Source of the DNA: Pagrus major
Taxonomy: Eukaryota; Chordata; Actinopteri; Spariformes; Sparidae
Reading direction: 5' to 3'
DNA length: 64,000 bases
Assembly (NCBI RefSeq): GCF_040436345.1
Contig: NC_133221.1
Location: 18,597,165-18,661,164, forward strand
Shown: positions 47,401 through 58,644 of the stretch, in pieces
Layout: the number at the start of each line of letters is the position of its first letter
Numbering within the stretch: position 1 is the first letter of the stretch
Position numbers and translations under genes: made by a program
The notes under the pieces: generated by a model
Told to the model about the DNA's origin: nothing
Database searches by the model: none
Seen by the model: the letters and a program-made list of their open reading frames with translations, nothing else

Positions 47401-49629
47401 GGAGGTGTACCTAATAAAGTGGCCTAAACAGCAATATATGCTTTGTGACAACTCTGCATTAACAGAAGCAAGATCACACCAAGAGTTACGTAGAGTGAAA
47501 TGTGGAAAAAATGCACAAGACTTGAATTACAAGATATTTTTTTATCCCCTCGTCCAAAAGCTGGATAAAAAAAGCATTAATCTCTGTGCAGAATTTGACT
47601 TCCTGTCCTTCTCCCTTTCCCTTATTCCGGGCAGCTTAGTTTTAGCACTGATGTCCCTACAGATTGCTGGCTGAGGTATTAGAGGCAGGGGAACATGAGT
47701 CAGCCTGTGGTCTGTTTCTGAGCAGTGGCCTTTAAATCACCCAGGTCCATTAGATGTTCATCCATGAATAAATAAGCCTCACTGCTTAGGGTTTCTATAG
47801 CTCGGTGAAATAACGTTACCCAAGACCGGATTCCTAATATAGATACGGCGTGTTGTGGTATTTATATTTCAGCAAAGCACAGCGGGGGTTGATTATAGAG
47901 ATTTGTTTAACATGATGTGAAGTGGAACTGTTTGGGGTGTAACATGGATTTTAGAGAAATATGACAAAGAAAAACCTCATTACAACCGCTGTTCTTAATT
48001 GCACTGCAGCATCTGCTTGAGTCGAGGCTGGTTAAACAAGAAGCAGAGACAGTATAAACACAGGGAGTTCAGTTAAATACAGCACACGCAGACATAAATA
48101 CACACCCACAACATGTACACATGAACACGTCCCGATCGTCCCCAGGGAGCACGGTTTTCTGACAAGAATGCAGATGACAGGGTCACCACATGCAAACATT
48201 TTGTTCACCTCTTATGTCGTTACATAAAAGACGGTGTGTGCTCTGTCCCTTTAAGCGCTGTAGTACCCTCCTGGCAACGGTCGCAGCGGATTAGTCACCG
48301 TGAGGTGGCAGAGAAGTGTCCACAATCTGAGGTAGACTTTTCACAGGCCACTGACCAGGTCAGTGGGGCTTCCGTATATCATGTCCCTGTGTTTAGTAAC
48401 AATCATCTGGTCACAATGTCAGATATCAGTGCAGTGCTGAGGTATTAAAGGCTCTTTATTTAGCCTCACTGTGCAGGAAAAAACTGATCATAGCTATAAA
48501 TGATTGACTTAACATTTACCCATAATTTTCCATTTTGTTCTATACAGGAACAACAGCTACATCTCAATTGTTCTGTTGTTTCCATCAGGGCAAACCAGCT
48601 CATGTCCATTAATACCAACAAGGCCCAGTGAGTTTTCGTTATGCATGATCAGGATGAATGCACAATGAATTAGTGGGAAGTCTTTACTGTTTGCGTATTT
48701 TACTGTACAGCCTCGAACAGCGGGGTCTCTGGACAGCCATCTGGTATACTGGAGGGCAGGACAAGAAGGACTGCAGTGTTCACACTGTATCACTAAAATC
48801 TACAGGGATGGCTTTAACCCTCTCTGAGCCTCACTTTACAGCTCGTTGCACCGTATGGAAAAGACTAGTTAAAACATAATTTGTTTGCAAACCAAAAACA
48901 AGAAGAATTGTGACATTTGTTTCATTTCACAATTTGTCAATTTTGCTCCCAGGAAATGACACGTCTGCCTTAAATAAATGCAAATAAATGACACAATCGG
49001 GCCATTTATTATACTATAATACTAATTTTTCTGACTGCACTGCACAATACTTGCATCACTTGTCCTTAAGTGAATAGAATGATAAGTGATGTGTTAATCC
49101 TGCTGACACAATAAGTTGTCTGATCTATTCCCAGCAGCCCCCTCTCCTCTCACGCCCACACACACATGCTATATAGGCGACAACCACAGGGCACAAGGCA
49201 GTAATAGCAGAATTTGGCATTAGTGGTTTGCAGCACAGTTTTCATTCTCCATTTGAACATATTGTGAATAATAATGAACATTTTGGATGAAAGAACAAAG
49301 GAAATTTAAAGAGCAGCTGTAAACGTCAGTGATATGAAGTGATGGACAAATGACAGGTTTCTGCTGAGATGTTTGGCTGATGAAATGAAAAGCGAAGTGG
49401 CAGGATTTTATAGTAGTTCTATTTCTGCCTCCACTGTTAACAGGCCAACTGACACCTCGCTGAGCTCATAAAAGCTACCTCAGTAGTAAATTCTCTCTCA
49501 CTGTGGAGCTTTTTTTGTATCGAACAGTTTTAGTGTCTATTCCTCTGGGAGAAGGCCAGACTCCTTTGTATTCATCCAACAATATCACAGGCTCAAACTC
49601 AGGTGCCAGCCCGATCACCAAATTAAATG

Positions 49630-49880
49630 TTGGCAGTGTACTTTTCTGCAAACCGTGATTGTGTTTTTTTATGTTGCAACTGTATGTTTCTTTAGGTTCA
49701 GTTTTCAATTTTATCTTTTGACAACGCTGTGGTTATGCTCTGGTTAGGTTTAGGCACAAATACTACTTAACCTGTTATGGGTTAATGATATGACATGTAT
49801 TGTAGCAATGTCACTATGTTACATAGCCTATGACACATACAAATGTTAACATATGAGGGTTTGCAGAAACGGTAACTGCA
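49630..49880. repeat. dispersed repeat (GGCAGTGTAC...TGGTTAGG), copy 2
   Basis: Related to 40570-40745. The left TTTCTGCAAACCGTG is roughly mirrored by GGGTTTGCAGAAACGG near 49857, so this copy may be a complete TIR element. Confidence 0.55.
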
Positions 49881-51721
49881 AACATTTTATCCTGGCGACT
49901 GGGCTGCAGGTGCTGTTGAACCAAGCCTAACTGCTGTCTGTTGTCTCTTGATGGTGTCTTATGCCGGATATCACACCCATCATGCGTCATCAGCTCGATG
50001 CTGTGTTTATTACACTGTCTCATGGTCAAATCTCTGACATCGATTTTACCGCTGCACATTCATCACAGGTGTCAATACTCCTGTTTCTCCTATCATGGTC
50101 GTGACTTCTTTGTATGTTTCTTTATCTTGGGAAGAGGAGTGAAGCTTCACCAGAGTGCAAATGAGCCTCTTGTCACTTGAACAGCAGGGGTGGGCGATTA
50201 AAGGGGAACAGGAGAAGGGCAGGGGAGGAATACATAATGAGATATCTGTCCTGGAAGATTAAGTTTTAGTGAACACGTGAGAAAAACACCAGTTTTGCAG
50301 GACTGTTGCATCAGTAGCATTTCTGTAATGAGCACAGGTGAGGCAGCCTTCTCTTTCTCTTTATTCATGGACAGAAAAGCAGCAGGTAGTCAATCAGGGA
50401 ACTAGCCAAAGTATCCCTCCCTTCTCATTTGTTCATCTCTTCCTTATGATGGTGCTCTCACACCCAGGGGAGGAGCAGGCAAAAGGTGTCAGTGCACTGA
50501 CAGAGTTGGGGCTGCACCATTAATAGCAGACAAACAGGGGAGCAGAGAGAGGAAAGTGGATTGCGAGCGAGGCTCAGCTGCACTGAAACACCCCCCGAGA
50601 CATGGATCAGAGTTAGGCCGCCGGTGTTCGTCAGCATGTTTAATTTGTGACCTGGCAACCTGGTTCTCCTGAGGTTTGGAGATAAGGGCTGGTGCTCCAC
50701 TGATGGTGAATAGGGTTCTCACAATATTATCATATATATAAACATCACCACCATTCACAAATTTGCCCTCAAGCTGAAGTGAATCCTATTGAGCAGTGTT
50801 GTGGAAACATGTTATCTCCCACCTGTTCCAATGCCAGGTTTCACATCCAGAATCAATGTTTGATGATGTACTCTTGGATTATATTATTGCATATGACTAC
50901 ACTTACTCTTGTGGAGATACACAGCAGTCTGTCTCCACTCTGTTTACCAGGTCTTTAGCAGTCCGGCTCCACCGGTCCTAAAAGGCTCAGTAAATCACAG
51001 CCCAGTCTAGTGGCTCATTACCCCTCCATTCTGGGCTCCAATTTAACAACATGTGAAGTATTGAGACTGAATCCAAGGGCCCTCGTTGCAGCTTCTTCCT
51101 CTGCTACCCTCTCTGCTGTGTGAGACGATTAAAAATAAAATCACCCAGCTCAAGGTCAAGAAATTTCAGGTCACAGCTGCAATGATGGAGAGCTGTGTTG
51201 ATGTTACACCGTGAGTGAAATTCCTCTCATGGAACCATTTATCAAATATGAGATGTGATTTTTCTTCTGTGCCATCATTCATGAAGCTTTAAGGTGAGTA
51301 ATACTGCAGCAGGATCCTGGCTTTGACCAGGAGGCAGGGCACATTGTGTCTCCTGCTGCATAATTTAAAGGTGTGATAAATTACGTGTTTATGAGTTGAG
51401 TCACACATCAGAAGCAATGAAAGACAGGCGGGAAAACCAACTGTGTGAGAAGTTGTGTTTCAGGGTTTAGTAGGATAATTCAGTGGCTCATTCACAGCCG
51501 TACTGCGGAACGCCAGTAGGTGCTGGAGACGGAGGGGAGGGGGAGAAAAAAAAACTAGAAAAGAAAAGAAAAATGCTCACAGGGTGAGTAACCATCATAT
51601 GATCAGTGGTTGCCATGGCAACTGATCCCAGCAGCCAGCCCTTGGAAAGTGAGTCACATGCGTGAATTGAAGGAGACAAGAAGCATACTGTGCATACATG
51701 TCGGCTGATGCAGTGCTACTC

Positions 51722-51746
51722 GTGTGTGTGTGTGTGTGTGTGTGTG
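51722..51746. repeat. (GT)n microsatellite
   Basis: About 12 perfect GT units. Confidence 0.9.
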
Positions 51747-52709
51747 AGGAGGGAGTATGTGTGTTTTGGGGGTTTCTTGTGATGGAAGCAGAGAGTTGCT
51801 CGGGGTTAGCACGTACAGCAGGATTAGTTTTCCATCTATGTATGTTTTTTGTCGAACGTTAGTCATTGAGTGGAACGTAATGTGCAGGGGGATCAGGAGC
51901 AAACACCAGACACTTTCACTGTGAAAATCCAACACTAACACACAGTAAAACTAACAAGCTTTGGGCTAGTATTCGATGCTATGATGATAGTCAAGATGAT
52001 ATCAGTAGAAAAGCAAACTGTCACTCCTGCAGATATCCTACAAAGTCTGACACACTAGTAGCACATTCAGTCTCCAAATACAAACGGTGTGCTTGTTTGA
52101 CTCACACAGGCTATTTTTATAATTTCACGACAACAAAAACAAAACCACTCACCTCTTGTTCTAGCCTCGTTTCCACCCTCAAGGTTTGAGAGGATGTTGC
52201 CACTAGCTGACACTTCAAACTGAAAGGTAACCTGAGGATTTCAAAATGGAGTTGTCTGAATAATGATCCACCTCCTCATTATCATGTGGGCAAACAATTA
52301 CATGCAAAATGTCAAAAACAAGGTCACGCAAACTTCACTGTCGTGTATTTTGTGGCGATATAAAACCACCCAGTGAGCTGCGAGAAGAAAAATGGAGCGC
52401 GGGGCCGCGGCAGGCAGAGCCAAGGGCAGAATAAATTGCTGGTGTCAGAGAGAAAAATGACTTCGCCACAAATTATCTACACTTGAGGAACGTACATTAG
52501 GAAGCGCTGTCTTTTCACACCTGTTTAAGTCTGCATCACTGTGGCCGCAACACAACAAGTCTGACATGTCTATTAAAGGTATTAACATCCAGTACCTCCC
52601 CTGTAATGGAGATTAAAGGAAAAGTACACACAAAAATGATCTTTTCTGATGACGATGCAAACAGATCTGTCATCAAATTTCCCCACGTGCTTTACATTAC
52701 CCTGACACA

Positions 52710-53185
52710 TTAAAGGATAAGTTTACCAAAAATAAAAATTCATTCATTTTATACCCACATGCAGATGGAAAGGCGGGAGAAGTTTCGTAGTTCACAAAAC
52801 ATTTCTAAAGCTTCGCAGCAAAACAGCGTTATAGCATTCTCCTTAACAACTGAAGTAGATGGGGACTTGTTTGCGTAAAAAAAAACACAAAAAACCCCAG
52901 CTCCATACAGCTCGTCCAGATTGATTTGAAAAGACCATATTAACACCAATGACACACATTCAAACATTTGCACCCAATTTGGGATCATGGGATATGGATT
53001 ATGTCAGATATGGAGCCATTTTATGTTTTTTTACAATTGTTTTTTTTTAAGCTTTAAACAAGTCCCCATCTACTTTAGTGGTTTAGGAGAATGCTGCAAC
53101 GCTGTTTTGTTGTGAGGCTTTCTGTTGACTTGAGAGTTAGTAAACATTGAGTGAATTTACATTTTTGGGCAAACTTTTCCTTTAA
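52710..53185. mobile_element. TTAA-flanked long-TIR foldback element
   Basis: The left TTAAAGGATAAGTTTACC is mirrored by GGCAAACTTTTCCTTTAA. The arms continue far inward: AAAACAGCGTTATAGCATTC and GTAGATGGGGACTTGTTT on the left match the inverse of ATGCTGCAACGCTGTTTT and ACAAGTCCCCATCTAC on the right. The whole 476 bp can fold back. It has TTAA at both termini and no transposase. Confidence 0.85.
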
Positions 53186-53210
53186 TGTATCAGGGGAATA
53201 TAAAGCAGTG

Positions 53211-53213
<3 letters not shown>

Positions 53214-53247
<34 letters not shown>
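53214..53247. repeat. (AAT)n microsatellite
   Basis: About 11 tandem AAT units immediately beside the TTAA element ending at 53185. Confidence 0.95.
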
Positions 53248-53399
53248 TAGTGTTTTTAGCTGCATTTTGGTCAATCCAAACATCATTTGCACAAGCAGCA
53301 TATTCAGACAATGTTTTTGATGCTCCTGGTCGCAGTCTACCTGCGTGACGTCCTGTGAACACTGCAGATGTTGGGTTGTTTTTTTTTTTATGTATCTCG

Positions 53400-53848
53400 T
53401 GCTGACGTGCGCACGATCGAGTGACTCAAACCTGCGTCAGACATCGTCGTGACTTTCCATAGTAACTTCTCCATCCTACAGGGAGCTGCTGATTTATCCC
53501 ATAACACGAGCCGGAGCCACGTGGAAACCAGAGGTGCGAGCGGCTGATTTCTGCAGAGAGCATCGTTAAAGCGACAGGCGGCTGCAGCGAGCCTTCATCT
53601 TCATCTTCACCTGCACGAGTTAATGTCATTGTAGTAACCAAACTTGTGGCGAGGCGTTCAGCTCGTGCGTCAGACTTTACGCACCATGCGCCCCTGTGTG
53701 ACTGGAAGCTGTGTGATCCCGCATCTCGTTGCGCGCAGAGATGTTGCACACGGACACAGAGCCTGAATGAAGACACCGACCGTCACTTCAGGATTCACAC
53801 TGTCAGGCGGACTCGGACGTTTTAACCACCTCTGCACGCCACATTAAG
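53400..53848 (+). promoter_or_regulatory. slc6a17: probable slc6a17 promoter and non-coding first exon
   Basis: Composition changes here to CpG-rich sequence, continuing to about 54130. A good donor, ACATTAAG|GTGAGAACG, lies at 53848, and the next matching acceptor, CTCTTCACAG, is at 58222, just before the slc6a17 coding exon. No ATG-led coding frame crosses the donor. The 5' end of the exon cannot be placed. Confidence 0.45.
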
Positions 53849-55993
53849 GTGAGAACGACGCTCTTGTGCGCATTTTCTTAATTTGATCTGTTTAGATTTG
53901 CGTCTCTGTGATGAATTTACTGTTTACCGCTCGATTCACCAGCGATACTTTCCCTCCTGATATGATTTGATAGTCAGCTTTCACTTCATCACATGACAAA
54001 TGGTGATTTCGCCGCAACATTGACGGCGAGCGTCGCTCATTAATCCGCCGTTTTTTTTGACGACGCCGCGCCATGTGTGGCCACATTTGGCTCGAGCGTG
54101 ACACACTGCGGGGCCGCTGATCACGCGCTCACTCTTATAGGTGTTGTTTGCATCCCCGCATTGCCGTTATTAGGTGATTCATTTGACCTTGACAAGGCAT
54201 CAGAGGTTATATCCACGCAGAGAGGGTTACACACGGGCCTGCGTGTGATGTTGATGAAAGAGGCGTGAACATGGCCGTGCAGGTGCTGTTTGGTACCTGC
54301 CAGAGTCACTGTGATGACCAGGATCAAATCCCACTGGGCTGCAAAGCAATTTATCATTACTGAGTGACGTCTATCCAAACCTTATCTTCTAGAATGACAC
54401 CATTTTCTGTCTGTGATGGCTGCCCGATTGACACTATAATAGATCCCACAACAACAGAGCAGCACCCCCAGTTAAGCCACAATCTATCGCCCCCTCCTCA
54501 GTCCTGTCACAGCAGCCCCATGTTATTTGCAGCCGACCCTCAGGGGGATTTCATGTCTGTCCTTTTGAGATGCTGAGAGGAGAGATAGGCGACCACTGAA
54601 ACTGCGGGGATGGGATTTCAATTTTGCAGGAAGAGCCATTGCCTAGCAACCAGATTAGATAAAATTGAGAGTGAGAAACAGGGAACCTGTGCTGTTACAT
54701 CATCACGCCAAACTGTGTATGGAGACTTAGGAACATGTAGGACTCACACATGTTGGGGTCTGTCAGCACAGTAAATACATACTTGACTCTCTGCTGCACC
54801 TTCTCCATCATGCCTGTTTCTCTCTCCAGTCCACTTTTTCACAGTATCATGGAAGACAAGACCTCCTCTTGCCTCCTCTCGCTATGTTTCCCTCACATGG
54901 AGACCAAATTCTGAGTCATAATCTGTCAGTGTGTCTTGCACTGTGTGTGAAGTCCTGCTGTCTGTGTACAGTGCCATCTGTGTCAGCGCATACTGTGAAA
55001 CTCTGAAAGTTGCTGGCGATCTTTTCATCGAAAACTTTCCCTGCACAGAGAGCGGACATTTTTCTTTAAAGGGCCACCGTCACCCAAACCCAGCAGTAGA
55101 AATTGGGACAGATTGTTACTGACTATGCCAGCATTTCCATTCATAAGAAAAGTAGAGCAAAACATCGCGCGAGCTGTGTTTCAGAGCTATAAAATCTCTG
55201 CAGCTCAGCCAGAAAATCGTTTTTGTTTGCAAACATGCACGTCATGACTTCACACCTCAATCGGCGAGGCTTTGTTGATGACTCACTTTTGTGGAGTTGT
55301 AGACTGCTGTGGGAAAGGTCGCTGCTGTTCCAGGATCTGTGTGGAGCTCTCAGCATCGGAGCCACTGCGTGTCGTGACTGCAGGGGCTTACAGCCACTGT
55401 TGAGGAATGCGATGTGCGTGCTGCTGGTGCGGCCTCCAGGCGGGCTTAGAGTCCAGCAGGCTGGCAACCGTTCTTGAGAAGTCACTGTGAATAAAAGACC
55501 TTCTTTGATTTCAGTCGGCTGCATCTGTTTTTAAATCAGAGGTCTTGTCTGCAGATCAAACACCTTCGGTTTCTATTCTCTGCCCTTGAGTGAAAAGCCG
55601 GATCTCATCCATCCCACACAGCAAACTCCCAAAATCTATCTGCAAAGTCTGGTTTCTGTTGTTTTCTGATCCTGTAGCTGCTTTATTTTTTATTTAACCC
55701 AGGTCGTCTGCATCGTTCATGTTTAGGCTGACCTTTAGTTAATTAGTTTATGTACAGTAAATGCTAACTTTCTTTCAATGTTTTCATGCAATTTTCCAAC
55801 ACCAGCCTGTAAAGGTCAAGGATCTTGTTACTTTGAGTGTTTCATGCTTGCAGCCACAAATTTCCATTTTAATTTAAACAGATTAGATCTCAGTGTTTAC
55901 AGGGTTTCCCAGTGTTTTATAGAGGTGGAAATAAAGACCACCTCCACTAACATCATCATAGAGCAGAGGTGCTATTTCGCTCAGCAAATATAT

Positions 55994-56366
55994 TTAAAGG
56001 TACAATATGCAAGAATTTTCAAAAATTCACTGAAATTATCAGCAGAACGTGAAAAAATAACAGTTTTGAAATTATGACATCTTTGTATTGTGTTACAGGG
56101 TTATTAAAGTTAGAATGCTAACCAGCTAGCCTCGGCCCATCTCGGTCTAAAGTTCCTGTGCTGGCAGTGTAAACACCAACTCTTCCCCGGTGCTCCAAGC
56201 TCCCATTCTGGGCTGCTTGCTGCACAGCTAACTGAGCTAACCAGTTAATGGTAACTGCAGTTAGCAGCAGTTAGCGGTTATTCTGACGTGGAAGTGATGT
56301 GCTTCCCCCTATTTGTTTTAAGTATGAATTCAACAAGATGCCAGTTCTTAGATATTGTACCTTTAA
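55994..56366. mobile_element. TTAA-flanked MITE (AGGTACAATAT ends)
   Basis: The left TTAAAGGTACAATATG is mirrored by GATATTGTACCTTTAA at the right. 373 bp, TTAA at both ends. Confidence 0.8.
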
Positions 56367-56700
56367 AGGGGAACTCCACCAATTTAACACATCAGAGCTT
56401 GTTTACTTGGGGAATATTACTACATATGTTAATCATTGTTGGAAGATGATTAAAGTCCTAGGGAGCCAAATTAGCACGAAGTGAGCTTTGCTTGAGGCCA
56501 TTGCCTTTTTAAAAATACTATAATGTCCATCATGAGTCTGACAGTGATGTAGGAGAGCAATATTGAATTGGTGCTTGTTTAATCGGTGTGTTTATTGCTC
56601 AGCTTGTTATCTACAAACTAAGGATAACACAAGATGAGATTTGTCAGGATCTGGTCTACCACCACCGCTAAAACAATAACTGTAAAACCCTCATTTATGC
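56363..56700. mobile_element. TTAA-family element, third copy of the 3421/57620 family (right limit unclear)
   Basis: Begins TTAAAGGGGAACTCCACCAA and continues with TTTAACACATCAGAGC and ACTACATATGTTAATC. This matches the inverse of the right end at 3820-3901 and the inverse terminus at 58064. The far end is not clear. Confidence 0.5.
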
Positions 56701-57619
56701 AGAAGAATCAGCCCTTTTATAACATCTGACACAATAACTCTGATACTGTATTGTTATCCATGCCAGTTCCCCTTCAGGGAGGCACCATGCACAGGATTGT
56801 AGGATTATCAGCGGGCCTCTGAAAAGCTAACACATGCCAGAGAACTTTAAGAAACTAACTTTCCGGGCAACAAAAGGAGCCATGTGGACTACCGGATTCT
56901 TTCATGACAGCCACTGAAACCTTAAAACAAGATGTTGAAGCAGCATGATGAGAAACAAATACAGACACTAATAACTGATGAAATCTGTGCTTAGAGGCTT
57001 TAGTTTTATTGTTCTGCGTTCTCCTGAGAGCAGCAGTAACACATACAGACACACCGCTATTCACGCTGTTCACATGACTCAGTTTTAGTATAATGGGCTC
57101 TGCTGTTAAATGGATTGTAATTGAATTTTTTGGTCTCATTCAACGTAATGAAGTGGATTAGTGAAATACCTCACTTATGGCTCTAAAGTGCTGCAGTTTT
57201 ACTACCATTTTAAAGTACTCTATGCACTAGAGAGAGAACAGGAGAGGCAGGCCCCGTGATTCTGAATCTAAATGTTTAAAGTAACTTGTCACATGTCTGG
57301 CTCCTAAACTGTCGTACTGTGAGGGGCTGCAGTGATTAATTTCATTATCACTTAATCTCATTATTTTCTCAAAGAATTAATTAATGTCCAACCAGCAGTT
57401 CAAACCCAAAAAACATCATAGAAGTGTTAGAAAAGCAGCAAATATTCACATTTGAGAAGCTGGAACCAGAGAATATTTTGTAGTTTTACTAAATAATCAT
57501 GTCTTCAGAGACAGTTTCATCCCAAACATTTTGCACATTGATGAATTTAATATGACCTGCCTTCATTGGTACAGCTGGAAGAGCAACTGATCTTTTACTG
57601 TTGGTCTTCTGCCATTCGC

Positions 57620-58064
57620 TTAAAGGAGTGTTTCAACAATTGTACACATTTACAGGTTTTGAGGAGTTCTACCGTGTACGTGAAAAAAGTAGTTTAAAAC
57701 CTTTTGTGGCTTCAGAGGAAGCTGCATGGAATCTGATAAATTGCCTCTAGTGATGTCACTTGGTGGCAAAGTTGCATTCTGGGTAATGTAGGCACCCAAT
57801 TTTTAAAAGGAAGAAGACTGTGTGGCGATATCGCTGGTTCTGTATCGATTTTGATCATTGTTTTTTAACTTTTCTTAATGACTCCAACAGTGGACTGCTT
57901 TTCAAAACCCTGCATTACCCACAATGCAAATTTAGCTCAGATCAGATTACATCTGCAGACACAAAACACTTCATACTACTTTGAGTTTTTTCACATATGC
58001 AATAGTTCTCGCCAAGCCCTGTAAACACACTGTAAAGTGTACAATTGGTGGAGTTGCCCTTTAA
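57620..58064. mobile_element. dispersed TTAA-family element, copy 2 (complete)
   Basis: TTAAAGGAGTGTTTCAACAA at the left and TTGGTGGAGTTGCCCTTTAA at the right are imperfect inverses. ACAATTGTACAC/GTGTACAATTG extends the match. The interior is homologous to 3421-3901. Confidence 0.8.
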
Positions 58065-58343
58065 TTTAAAGTTGTTAATGGCACAAGCTCACCACATTCA
58101 TATGATGAGAAAGAAAAACTTCATATGAGAAGTGGTTATAATAACATTTATGGTTTAGGCAGAAAAAAGTACTTTGGTCATCCTAAACTCCTACATTTCC
58201 TGTCTGTCTCTTCTCTTCACAGATTTAAGAAACAAGCACAACTTTCCTTTCCCTACTTCCTCCTGCACCCTCCAGTCAGTCTCCTCAGGCTCTCCTCTTT
58301 GACTTCACCGCACTCGACCTGAAGGAGCTCCTGCGTTGCAGCC

Positions 58344-58644
58344 ATGCCAAAGAACACCAAGGTGACCCAGCGGGAGCACAGCAATGAGCCGGTCACTGAG
58401 TCGGTGGCTGACCTGCTGTCCCTGGAGCACCCCATGGACTATAAGAGCAGCCAAATGAGTATGGGTCTGAGTCCTGGCTCGACTGCTCCGGTAAAGGCCC
58501 TGCTACCCTCCCCTGACCCAGATGCTGAGGACGGCCGACCGGCCTGGAACAACAAGCTGGAGTACATCTTGGCCCAGGTGGGCTTTTCTGTGGGCCTGGG
58601 TAACGTCTGGAGGTTCCCTTACCTGTGTCAGAAGAACGGTGGAG
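58344..58644 (+). CDS. slc6a17: slc6a17 first coding exon
   Basis: The exon itself starts at 58223 after CTCTTCACAG, giving a 121-nt 5'UTR before the ATG. It ends GGTGGAG at 58644 before the donor GTAGGTGG, one base into a Gly codon. It encodes the cytoplasmic N-terminus and the unwound TM1. Confidence 0.93.

Larger units (their letters stand above)
30743..53400. other. alx3-slc6a17 gene desert
   Basis: About 22.7 kb with no recognisable protein-coding exon on either strand. Contents listed separately: a hairpin (33999-34060), a candidate non-coding exon (36040-36172), an AGAT repeat, a GGTT-type minisatellite, dispersed repeats near 40.6 and 49.6 kb, a foldback at 41.05 kb, a nested repeat zone (43.33-44.49 kb) and a long-TIR element at 52.7 kb. 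Such a desert beside a developmental homeobox gene is where distant enhancers are expected, but none is identifiable without cross-species alignment. Confidence 0.6.
53849..58222 (+). other. slc6a17: proposed intron 1 of slc6a17
   Basis: A 4.4-kb stretch between the proposed non-coding exon and the coding exon, containing three TTAA-family elements (55994-56366, 56363 onward and 57620-58064). No coding content is recognised in the rest, including open frames at 55141-55524. Confidence 0.45.
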
